This document shows positions 1 to 7,896 of a stretch of DNA of 37,340 bases, piece by piece. How positions within the stretch are numbered: position 1 is the first letter of the stretch; every line of letters begins with the position of its first letter. The DNA lies in the NCBI GenBank assembly GCA_028278245.1, contig JANQEQ010000119.1, positions 1-37,340 on the forward strand, written 5' to 3'. Under the pieces are notes generated by a model. That model was given only the letters and a program-made list of their open reading frames with translations, did no database searches and had not been told where the DNA came from. Position numbers and translations under genes: made by a program. The stretch comes from Phycisphaerales bacterium (GTDB lineage Bacteria > Planctomycetota > Phycisphaerae > Phycisphaerales > SM1A02).

Positions 1-433
1 CTGTTCTGCAGAAAAACGTTTCCTCGGCATCGCCTTGTCCTCCAAATTCCAGCCCAGAATACCACTCTTAGACTGGATTAGTTTTTGGGGGAAAGGTCAA
101 GGATGCTGCGCGATAATGTAATCACTCAAACTCGTGCGATCCGTGTGGTAACATACTGTGGTGTCCCAAATTCCATCAGTTTCCCTAATTCTCCGGCCAA
201 TAAGAAGATCCACGATTGGGGAACCACGGTATTCTAGTTTTCCATCTGAGGTATTGGAGCTGATCAATTGGGATGATGCGCACGACTCGATGGAAGATAC
301 TGCACGTAGTGATCAAATCGGATGTAGCCAGCACTAAACAGCGTGCTCAGCTACATGATCCAAGAACAGCTTGCTGCCTGGGCTGAGTATTGGGACCATA
401 CCCAACAAGTCACTACCAGCCAGGAGGAATGCC
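1..433. other. Region upstream of the mannosidase gene; possible gene remnant
   Basis: No complete gene is recognisable here. The minus strand has a reading frame without ATG, open from 312 down to a TGA at 97-99 (71 codons). Its translation reads like real protein (…RGSPIVDLLIGRRI…DGIWDTTVCYHTD…) but I cannot place it in a family. It is closed upstream by a stop at 313-315, so it may be the tail of a decayed gene or chance. The right end holds the leader of the mannosidase gene with its ribosome binding site (AGGAGG, 422-427). Confidence 0.3.
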
Positions 434-3400
434 ATGAAACTGCTCACTAAGTACTTGTTCTGGGCAGCGGTACTTGTTTTAGTTTGCAAGCAGTCATGCG
501 TCGCGCAGCCGACCACACTGTGGACCATTGGGACGAGTGACAAGAACACCGAGGAGTTTGCTCACGCCCCGGGCGGCTATCGCGATTATCGCCAACCGGG
601 CTTATTTGTTGTCGGAACGTCCGATCCCAAGCGCGATTGGCCGTATGTGCATCCCGGCCCGGTGGATGCCTGGGCGGGGAGTATTCCTCATACATTCACG
701 ATTCTCTTTGGCCTGCATAAGCCGAGCCAGAATGGGAATTATCGACTCGTCGTTGATCTTGTGGACACGCAGTTTCGCTATCCCCCAAAGCTCCGCGTTA
801 CCTGTAACGGGCATCTCGTAGGAGAGCACGACACACCCGCAGGCATCTCTGATCAATCCATTGAGGGATCACCGGAGCAGGGATGCTCGCACCATTTCGC
901 TCTGGACGTAGCCAGCGACATTCTCATCAACGGTACAAATCGTATCGAGATAACGACCACCTCCGGCTGTTGGATCCTCTATGACGCAGTCCGATTGGAA
1001 GCGCCCGCTGAAGCACGATCTGTGCCGGTACCTGATGGTTGTCTGCTGCGAAGTGTGACGCCGCGATCGTGTTTGGTTGAGCGCACCGGTCATCTATTCC
1101 ATCCGGTCGTGCTGGATATCGTTCGAATCGGTTCAACCCTTACGGTGCAAAGCAAGGCGAATGATAGCGAACTCGATGCGATTGAGTTGCAGCCTGGGAG
1201 TCAGGAGATCACGGTTTACATTCCGGCAGTACGAGAAGCGACTCCTGTGCATATCGCGCTCGAATCTGATGAACGGACGTTAGTAGAAACGGATATCACG
1301 CTCCAACCAGTGCGTAACTGGGAGATTCATCTGATCCACCAGACGCATCTGGATATTGGATACACCCACCACCAGGACGAAGTTCTTGCGAAGCAGGTCG
1401 AGTATTTGCGTCAGGCAATGGATTACATCGACCAGACGAAGGATTACCCCGAGGAGGCTCAATTCGTATGGCACCCAGAGGGGATGTGGGCGGTCGATGA
1501 ATTTATGCGCATTGCTCCCGACGAAAAGAAAGAACGTTTCGTCGAAGCTTGTCGACAGCGACAGATTCACTTGGACGTGCTCTACGCTCAGGCGATGACG
1601 GGCATGTTCACCGAGGAGGAACTCTTCGAACTGATGGCTGCGGCCAAGCGGTTTGAGGCTGAATGGGGCGTGACCATTGATTCGGCTATGCAGTCGGATG
1701 TACCGGGCTACACCTGGGGGCTCGTTTCGGCACTTGCTCACCATGGTGTCAAGTACATATCAATCGGTCCAAACCACTTCCACCGAATGGGGTATACATT
1801 TGAGTGGGGCGATAAACCCTTCTGGTGGGAGGATCCTTCGGGCGAACACCATGTGCTGTTCTGGATGTGCGGTGATGGATACGCGTATTTCCACAACCAC
1901 CGGCTAGACGAGAACAGTGTCTTCGATTATCTCACAAGTCTGGAGCGCAAGGGCTATCCCTATGAGATGTCGCTGATGCGCTACTGCATCGGTGGCGATA
2001 ACGGACCACCACGACGTGAGCTGTGTGACTTCGTTAGAGACTGGAACGAGAAATACGTCACACCCAAGCTTGTCATTGCTCGCAACAGCGATGCGCTCAA
2101 CGAGTTTGCCAAACGTTATGGCGATGAGTTGCCCATAATCCGGGGCGACTTCACCCCGTACTGGGAGGACGGTAGCGCCTCCACAGCACTCGCAACAGGG
2201 GTGAATCGCCGAGCCTGCGAGCAGATCGCGCAAGTGCAGAAGCTCTGGGCAATGCTCCGTCCCGATCTGGACCTCCACGAGGATTTCGATCGTGCATGGA
2301 ACAAGATGATCATGTACGACGAGCACACCTGGGGTGCCCACAACAGCATTAGCCAGCCCGACCATGCTTTTGCGATCCAGCAGGATCTCTACAAGCAGCA
2401 ATTTGCGCACGACGGGGCGGCGATGACTCAGCGCTTGCTCGAAAAGGTGTCCGTCGCACACCAGGTTGGCTCGACTGATACGTTCGCCGTATACAACACC
2501 GCGTCGTGGATGAGAGATGGACTCGTCGTTCTCTCCGCTGAACAATCCACCATTGGTGATCGGGTTGTCGATGGGGAGGATCGTGTCATCCCATCCCAGC
2601 GTCTCGAGTCGGGCGGCCTGGCGTTCGTTGCCCGTGATGTTCCTCCCTTGGGTGCAAGGGAGTATACAGTAGAGCAAGGCAAAGCTCTGTTGAGCGGGAA
2701 TGCCCATGCCGAAGGGTTAACAATTAGCAACAATCAGCTTTCATTATTGATTAATAAGGTCACGGGTGCGATCTCATCGATGCGATACAAACCGGTCAAT
2801 CACGAGTTGGTGGATCAAATGCTCGATGAGGGTCTCAACGATTATCTCTACATCATCGGTCGCGATCCGACGAAGAATCGCATGACCATCAAGAACGGGA
2901 TTTCGGTGTTCGTCGAGGACGTCGGCCCGCTTGTCGCAACACTGCGCATCGAATCAGAAGCACCGGGTTGCAGGAAGTTGATCCGACGCGTCCGTGTAGT
3001 GGACGGCCTGGACCACGTCTCACTACTCAACACGACCGACAAACTCAAAGAACGTCGTCCCGAGGGTCTCTATTTCAGCTTCCCATTCGATGTTCCTGAA
3101 GCCGAAGCGAGGATTGATGTACCTTGGACCGTCGTACAGGTGGAGAAAGATCAGATGGTGGGTGCCAACCGCAACTACTACTGCGTGCAGCGCTTCGTCG
3201 ATTTATCGAATGATGATTTCGGTGTGACCTGGTCGCCCATCGATGCGCCGATGGTGCAGTTTGATCCCATCATAATTGCCAGTGCCCAAGGCCGTAAGAC
3301 CTGGCGTACGTTCATAGATCCCAAGTCGTTCCTGCACTCCTGGACGATGAACAACCACTGGGAGACCAACTTCAAGGCTGACCAGGAAGGTATCATCAAC

Positions 3401-3775
3401 TTTGCCTACGCGATCCGCCCACATGAAGGCGGGTACGATGCGGTTTCGGCTCAGCGATTCGGACGTGATGCGTGCCAACCGCTGATGGTCATACCGGTTG
3501 ATACTGGTCAGCCAAGCTACGAGGCTCCATTTAAACTTATCGGGGACGATGGCATCATTATTACTTCTCTGCGACCCAGTCGGGATGGGCAGGCCATGAT
3601 GGTGAGACTGTTCAACGTCAGTGACCAGCCGCAGAGCTTCAGCCTACGTTGGTCCCGGCCGGTTGGGCGCTCCTGGATTTCCAATCCAATGGAGAACGCG
3701 CTACAAGCCTGCCCCGAGAGTGTCGAACTGGATCGATTCGAAATCATGACCATCAGGATTGACAATCTTGACTGA
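434..3775 (+). CDS. Secreted GH38-family alpha-mannosidase-like glycoside hydrolase
   Basis: Predicted 1113-residue exported glycosidase. The start at 434 is chosen because AGGAGG lies 6 nt upstream and the product then begins with a signal peptide (about residues 1-25, ending CVAQ). Residues 28-190 form a beta-rich domain whose opening (WTIGTSDKNTEEF, then WPYVHPGPVDAWAG) resembles the carbohydrate-binding-like domain of rhamnogalacturonan lyases. The catalytic part follows from about 295: IHQTHLDIGYTH (301-312) supplies the HxD pair that binds zinc in GH38 enzymes, QSDVPGYTW (420-428) contains the probable nucleophile Asp422, and YDEHTWGAHNS (628-638) is another GH38 signature. The C-terminal half is a beta domain typical of the family. 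GH38 enzymes hydrolyse alpha-mannosides; substrate cannot be told from sequence. It stands alone and is convergent with the CotH gene downstream. Confidence 0.88.
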   Translation: MKLLTKYLFWAAVLVLVCKQSCVAQPTTLWTIGTSDKNTEEFAHAPGGYRDYRQPGLFVVGTSDPKRDWPYVHPGPVDAWAGSIPHTFTILFGLHKPSQNGNYRLVVDLVDTQFRYPPKLRVTCNGHLVGEHDTPAGISDQSIEGSPEQGCSHHFALDVASDILINGTNRIEITTTSGCWILYDAVRLEAPAEARSVPVPDGCLLRSVTPRSCLVERTGHLFHPVVLDIVRIGSTLTVQSKANDSELDAIELQPGSQEITVYIPAVREATPVHIALESDERTLVETDITLQPVRNWEIHLIHQTHLDIGYTHHQDEVLAKQVEYLRQAMDYIDQTKDYPEEAQFVWHPEGMWAVDEFMRIAPDEKKERFVEACRQRQIHLDVLYAQAMTGMFTEEELFELMAAAKRFEAEWGVTIDSAMQSDVPGYTWGLVSALAHHGVKYISIGPNHFHRMGYTFEWGDKPFWWEDPSGEHHVLFWMCGDGYAYFHNHRLDENSVFDYLTSLERKGYPYEMSLMRYCIGGDNGPPRRELCDFVRDWNEKYVTPKLVIARNSDALNEFAKRYGDELPIIRGDFTPYWEDGSASTALATGVNRRACEQIAQVQKLWAMLRPDLDLHEDFDRAWNKMIMYDEHTWGAHNSISQPDHAFAIQQDLYKQQFAHDGAAMTQRLLEKVSVAHQVGSTDTFAVYNTASWMRDGLVVLSAEQSTIGDRVVDGEDRVIPSQRLESGGLAFVARDVPPLGAREYTVEQGKALLSGNAHAEGLTISNNQLSLLINKVTGAISSMRYKPVNHELVDQMLDEGLNDYLYIIGRDPTKNRMTIKNGISVFVEDVGPLVATLRIESEAPGCRKLIRRVRVVDGLDHVSLLNTTDKLKERRPEGLYFSFPFDVPEAEARIDVPWTVVQVEKDQMVGANRNYYCVQRFVDLSNDDFGVTWSPIDAPMVQFDPIIIASAQGRKTWRTFIDPKSFLHSWTMNNHWETNFKADQEGIINFAYAIRPHEGGYDAVSAQRFGRDACQPLMVIPVDTGQPSYEAPFKLIGDDGIIITSLRPSRDGQAMMVRLFNVSDQPQSFSLRWSRPVGRSWISNPMENALQACPESVELDRFEIMTIRIDNLD

Positions 3776-4161
3776 CTAATAGGAGTAGTGGGGGCTGTTC
3801 GCTTGCTGCGCTGGGAAAACGCCAAATGATCCCCCCCGACATGGATCGCGTTCGTCCCAGTATGCGTCCGTTTGTCACTTCATTGTTTGATCAAAAGATC
3901 CACTCTCCAGAAATGGATCGGGTTGAATTTGGGGTCTGGGTTTTGGCACTGGAAATAGAATTGTGCATGCGGTTTTCTGAGGGTAGATACTTCTTTTCGA
4001 GATCGCCGGGTGCGTCTTGGCGGATTACTGAGTTCTTACTATTGAAAAGCCGCTTGATAATGCGGATGAATATTGAGACATGACGGGGGCGGTCTCCCGG
4101 CAGTTCGTTGGCGTTCACCATCATATTAAAGTAACTCGCATAGATCCATGCGCCTCTGTGC
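3776..4161. other. Convergent intergenic region, no supported gene
   Basis: This 386-base stretch separates the mannosidase gene (plus) from the CotH gene (minus), which end towards each other. Overlapping open frames exist on both strands (3826-4083 plus, 3891-4124 minus), but neither has a ribosome binding site, a recognisable domain or a partner, so I do not call them. No clear hairpin plus T-run terminator is visible. Confidence 0.4.
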
Positions 4162-5844
4162 TCAGTCTGGGTTCTCTATCTGGTAGTTCAGCAAGAACGA
4201 TCGGCGCCCGTGTGCGAAACTCTGTAGTGAACCATTTGATCCGCCTTCCCTTTCCTGCAAGTCCGTTGAAGTGGCTTGAAGGAACGATTCGTATGATTCA
4301 AGCTTGCGTGTATCCTGCTGAACCGCATTGTTGATCAATGCTCGATACTGTGCGATTTGCGGACTGAGTCGTTCCCAATTGAGTGCATACTCCGCGATTT
4401 CATGTACACATTCCATGTATCGCTCACGCAAAGCGGGCACTGCTAGCAGACGGCTTCGTAGCGGAATGCGTTCGTTGTCGAGCCCCACGAGCGGATCAAG
4501 TTTCACGCCTCCACTATCGGGACCAAACACGCCGCCGCCGGCTGGACCTCTCATGTCTCTGCCACCGTCCCGCCTGCGATCACCGGAAGGTGGTCCAAAC
4601 ATGCCGGGTCCACTTGGTCCAGGCGGGCCATCTGGTCGGCGCCCGCGAGATACACTGAATGCTTCATTCAAATCATACGGAATCAGGTGGAACAGACCAT
4701 TCTTGTCTCGAAACAGACAGTAATCACTTGCGCGGGTCCAGTACCCATCACTATTGACCAGCGCCACATCGAAGGCAAGGAACCAAAGTGTTTCATCAAT
4801 ATCCAGTATCGGGCTCAACTCCTCGACCAGTCGATCCATCGGGGTCTCATTCAATACTCGACAGAGTTCAACCAGGGCGTACCACGCTTTCGTCCCATCA
4901 TTTGACTTCATGTCGTAGCGCACCTTGTACGGCTTGAGGTCGTTGCCGTTATATGTAAGTCCGCCATCGCCGCGCGGGCTGCCGGGCACCTTCCAGCGTG
5001 TACCTTTTGATGAGCCGAAGTTCTCTTTAGTGAATATCTTGTCGAACTGCTGCACGTTAGTGTAAACACCCCAGTATTCGCCGTTGACGACGACTTTTAC
5101 AAAGTTCGCTTTCGGAACAGCTAAGTGCTCATCCGCCATCTGTGTGTACAGGACCGTGCTCATCATCGAAGAACCGCCGGCACAGTTCAGCAGGTTCAGC
5201 GTCTTATATCCGTACAGCCGCTGGTCCTGATCGATCAGATCAATTGACACATTGAAGGAGCGTTTGTAACCCGCCGGTACCATCATGTAGGACGACTTGC
5301 CACGGAATCTTACTCCCACACCCGGGTAGAGCTTGCCGTCAACCACCATCGTTGCCGGTACTTCCACATCAGTGTTGTAGAAATCCTGCAACTCCGCTTC
5401 CCAGTCATCATTCTCGAAGTTCAGGAAGATTGTTCGCAGCACGTTCACCTCATACAAAGGTGCATCAGGGAAGTTCTCCACATCATTGGGTGAAATTCTC
5501 GGCCCAGGCACTGCGGGCTCACGGTTCCTGCCTCTCGCTCTAGGTCTGCCACTCGGTCTTGGCCTGCCGCGAGGATCTCGTCGTCTCTCTGTTTCGCGCA
5601 GCTCCGTTAGCGCCTTGCGGGCCTCTGCACGCTCCGTCTGGTTCAACCAGCCATCGCCGTTGAGATCGTGCGCTTCGACAAGCTTCAGATCTTCCTGCGT
5701 GGGTCCGCCGAAACCTCTCGGACCATCCGGGCCCCGCGTTCTGCGTGAATCTCCGTCCCGGCCTTCATCACCGGCTTGCGCAACGGCATGTGTTGTCAGA
5801 GCGATGAGGACCAAAACAATGAATGTGTAAGTCAATCGAGCCAT
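4162..5844 (-). CDS. Secreted CotH-family protein with EF-hand and Gly/Pro-rich insertion
   Basis: 560 residues with a signal peptide (1-23, ending AVAQ). An EF-hand-like loop lies at 60-71 (D60, N62, D64, N68, E71), followed by an Arg/Pro-rich linker (about 88-117). The CotH domain covers about 130-550: the family motif GVGVRFRGKSSY is at 175-186, a KTLNLLNC segment near 214-221, NGEYWGVY at 254-261, and the candidate metal/catalytic segment PYDLNEAF at 389-396 (D391, N393, E394). CotH proteins are atypical secreted protein kinases in the spore-coat CotH family. A low-complexity Gly/Pro/Arg-rich insertion (about 400-448) directly follows the active-site segment. Unlike the two other CotH proteins here it has no lamin-tail or dockerin module. 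It is the third gene of a sigma factor operon, 50 nt after the membrane protein gene, which suggests it is an output of that sigma factor. Confidence 0.85.
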   Translation of the reverse strand: MARLTYTFIVLVLIALTTHAVAQAGDEGRDGDSRRTRGPDGPRGFGGPTQEDLKLVEAHDLNGDGWLNQTERAEARKALTELRETERRRDPRGRPRPSGRPRARGRNREPAVPGPRISPNDVENFPDAPLYEVNVLRTIFLNFENDDWEAELQDFYNTDVEVPATMVVDGKLYPGVGVRFRGKSSYMMVPAGYKRSFNVSIDLIDQDQRLYGYKTLNLLNCAGGSSMMSTVLYTQMADEHLAVPKANFVKVVVNGEYWGVYTNVQQFDKIFTKENFGSSKGTRWKVPGSPRGDGGLTYNGNDLKPYKVRYDMKSNDGTKAWYALVELCRVLNETPMDRLVEELSPILDIDETLWFLAFDVALVNSDGYWTRASDYCLFRDKNGLFHLIPYDLNEAFSVSRGRRPDGPPGPSGPGMFGPPSGDRRRDGGRDMRGPAGGGVFGPDSGGVKLDPLVGLDNERIPLRSRLLAVPALRERYMECVHEIAEYALNWERLSPQIAQYRALINNAVQQDTRKLESYESFLQATSTDLQEREGGSNGSLQSFAHGRRSFLLNYQIENPD

Positions 5845-5894
5845 CTGTGAAAATCCTGAAAAGGGTTAACGGAGTGAAAGTGAAGTCGATTTAG

Positions 5895-7118
5895 TCATTT
5901 CACATGTCGCTCTGGATCAAACCAGTCTTGCGGGAATCCCGGTGCTTCAACACGATTGAATACGATGACATCAGGTGGTGGTGGATGCCTGCCTTCGCCA
6001 AAACGTGGCGGTCCATCGATGAACCGCGGTGGTGGGCGATCGGGGCCTTGACGACCATGGTGAGGGGGTGGAGGTCCATCCAGGTTGTGGTGTTCACCAG
6101 GTCGGGGTGGTTTATTGGGATCATGCTGCTCTCTGCGTGGAGGGGGGCGATCTTGGCCGGGACGGCCCATATGCGGTGGTCGTCCATTCGGATCACGCCG
6201 CTCACCAGGTCGAGGAGGACCGTTTGGATCGAGCTCACCCTGTGGCAAGGAATCATACTGCCGGATTGAATTATCTCTGTTTCTTTGTTGACTGGGCCAA
6301 CGCAACTCCATGCGCTGAACAATGTGCGTAGCAGGATCGATCCACAATTCGATGCGCTCCGGATCCGGACCTTCGCGTTTGATCAGTTCAGCTGTTACTC
6401 GTTCATACAGTAGTTCCTGATTGTCATCCAACTGCTCCGGTTCACCCTGTGTAAGACGATAATATCCATCCAGACGTCGGAGGAGGTCATCCACCGATTC
6501 GACCAATACAGTGCTGTCACCGAGGTTAATCCACTTGGGCCAGGCGCGATCCGGGCGGAACCGTTCGATCATGCCGTCCTGTCGTATTGCCCACCGTCCT
6601 TCATCATTGTGTCCCACTACAAGTTGACCACCATCCGGTGTATCAGCGCGAATGACGACATGATTATTATCACGAATATCGATGATGGCATGGAGATCCT
6701 GGAACTGTTCATTACCAGGTTTGTGAGTTATTAGTACTTCATACCTGCGGTCACCTGCGCTTTCTGAGGCATCGATGGATGCCTGGACCATTGCATACGC
6801 GGACTGCTCGGTAGGAATACTCAAGAATATGACCGTCAGCATCAACAGAATTCCTGCTGCGATCGCTGAGGGAATGCGCCAGTAAATCCGTCGTGGTTTG
6901 AGAATTGCCAGCGATTCTTCTTGATCAATCGCCTCCATGAGACGTTCATATCGTCGATTCTGCCTGGACTCGTCGTCGGAATGTATGAATGAAAGCAGAC
7001 CATGTATGAATTGCTGTGATGCGACATGTTTAACCTGCTCTTCAGATGCTTTTGAATCATCTGTCTCAGGAAACATGTCACCATCTACATTATGGTCGTT
7101 ACGATTGGAATTGTTCAT
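5895..7118 (-). CDS. Single-pass membrane protein with Pro/His-rich tail, probable ECF sigma regulator
   Basis: 407 residues from the ATG at 7118, chosen because this ATG shares an ATGA with the stop of the sigma gene and is preceded by GGGAG. A start 9 codons earlier is possible. Residues 1-78 are hydrophilic and cytoplasmic by prediction, and a single transmembrane segment lies at about 81-101. The extracytoplasmic part has a folded-looking region to about 300 (beta-rich; …ELIKREGPDPERIELWIDP…). The final ~85 residues are a repetitive Pro/Gly/Arg/His tail (units such as PPRPGEHH and GPDRPPPR). The arrangement of cytoplasmic head, one membrane helix and outer domain, translationally coupled to an ECF sigma gene, is that of an anti-sigma factor. 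No canonical zinc anti-sigma motif (HxxxCxxC) is present, so this role is inferred from position and topology. Confidence 0.65.
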   Translation of the reverse strand: MNNSNRNDHNVDGDMFPETDDSKASEEQVKHVASQQFIHGLLSFIHSDDESRQNRRYERLMEAIDQEESLAILKPRRIYWRIPSAIAAGILLMLTVIFLSIPTEQSAYAMVQASIDASESAGDRRYEVLITHKPGNEQFQDLHAIIDIRDNNHVVIRADTPDGGQLVVGHNDEGRWAIRQDGMIERFRPDRAWPKWINLGDSTVLVESVDDLLRRLDGYYRLTQGEPEQLDDNQELLYERVTAELIKREGPDPERIELWIDPATHIVQRMELRWPSQQRNRDNSIRQYDSLPQGELDPNGPPRPGERRDPNGRPPHMGRPGQDRPPPRREQHDPNKPPRPGEHHNLDGPPPPHHGRQGPDRPPPRFIDGPPRFGEGRHPPPPDVIVFNRVEAPGFPQDWFDPERHVK

Positions 7119-7663
7119 GGCGCTTCTCCCGGTAGTTGAAGGCAATCCATGAGTAATTGACGTGCCCGTTGTATACGCTTTTTGACTGCCTCAGCACCTG
7201 CATCAACCGCGATGGCAATTTCACGAACCAACATACCGCGGCCATAGCCAAGATCGATGACATCGCGCATCCGTTCGGGTAACTTGTCCATGCATAAACG
7301 AAGTTGTTGTAGGCGATCGCGGAATGAATCAGCTGGTGTGCTTTCGAAATTTCGAATGCATTTTTCCAGCCCCTCCAGAATAGCCGGATCACAGTTGAGT
7401 AAATCGCGTCCAGACTGACGGCGATGTGCAAGAACCAGGTTGCCTGCAATTCCACGCAGCCAGGGGCCAAACGGCCTGCTGCGGTCGTAATCATCCAGTC
7501 GTCGCCACGCAATGAGCATCGTCTCCTGGAATAGGTCATCAACCAGGTCTGATCGCTTTACGAGACTGCGCAAAAACGCCGTAAGCATATCTCCGTTCTG
7601 GCGCACGAGGATCTCGAACACCTCGCTTGCCGATGGATGTGGGCCGTGTTTGGGTGGAGTCAT
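7115..7663 (-). CDS. ECF sigma factor (RpoE-like)
   Basis: 182-residue sigma-70 family protein of ECF size with only regions 2 and 4. Region 2 spans roughly residues 15-85 (DLVDDLFQETMLIAWRR and FGPWLRGIAGNLV, the core-binding and -10 recognition helices). Region 4 is at about 125-178 (LPERMRDVIDLGYGRGM, then a helix-turn-helix ending AVKKRIQRARQLLMD). It would direct RNA polymerase to a small regulon. It is the first gene of a minus-strand operon with the membrane regulator (ATGA overlap at 7115-7118) and the EF-hand CotH gene. Upstream, 233 nt away, the large CotH/VTC operon runs in the opposite direction and may be in its regulon (inference). The ribosome binding site of the assigned ATG is weak. 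Confidence 0.88.
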   Translation of the reverse strand: MTPPKHGPHPSASEVFEILVRQNGDMLTAFLRSLVKRSDLVDDLFQETMLIAWRRLDDYDRSRPFGPWLRGIAGNLVLAHRRQSGRDLLNCDPAILEGLEKCIRNFESTPADSFRDRLQQLRLCMDKLPERMRDVIDLGYGRGMLVREIAIAVDAGAEAVKKRIQRARQLLMDCLQLPGEAP

Positions 7664-7839
7664 GTCACTTGTTATTGCCGGATGGAGCGTTTAAGGGGAC
7701 ATCGAATTGTAAAGTAAAGATGGAAGTGCGATTAAATATTCTCTCCTATGACATCTTTGGTGGTTCAGGACATCCACATCAATATTTGTGAGTTTTTCGT
7801 TAATTTTATGTCCCCACTAGAGGTGCACCATGCAATATC

Positions 7840-7880
7840 AAGTGGATAAACCCACTTTTTGAGGTGTGCCCTCAGTTTTT
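7840..7880 (+). promoter_or_regulatory. Tandem hairpins in the leader of the first CotH/dockerin gene
   Basis: Two short hairpins stand next to each other just before the gene. AAGTGG (7840-7845) pairs with CCACTT (7852-7857) and is followed by TTT. TGAGG (7860-7864) pairs with CCTCA (7870-7874) and is followed by GTTTTT. The second looks like a weak intrinsic terminator 17 nt ahead of the start codon, so it could act as an attenuator. The stems are short and no pairing partner for an antiterminator was found. Confidence 0.35.
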
Positions 7881-7896
7881 ATCTGGGAGACATGAT

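Noticed and set aside
3826-4124. Small open frames on both strands between the mannosidase and CotH genes
   Set aside because: They overlap each other, lack ribosome binding sites and show no recognisable motif or composition bias.
5904-6331. Several plus-strand frames opposite the membrane regulator gene
   Set aside because: They are antisense reflections of the repetitive Pro/His-rich coding sequence.
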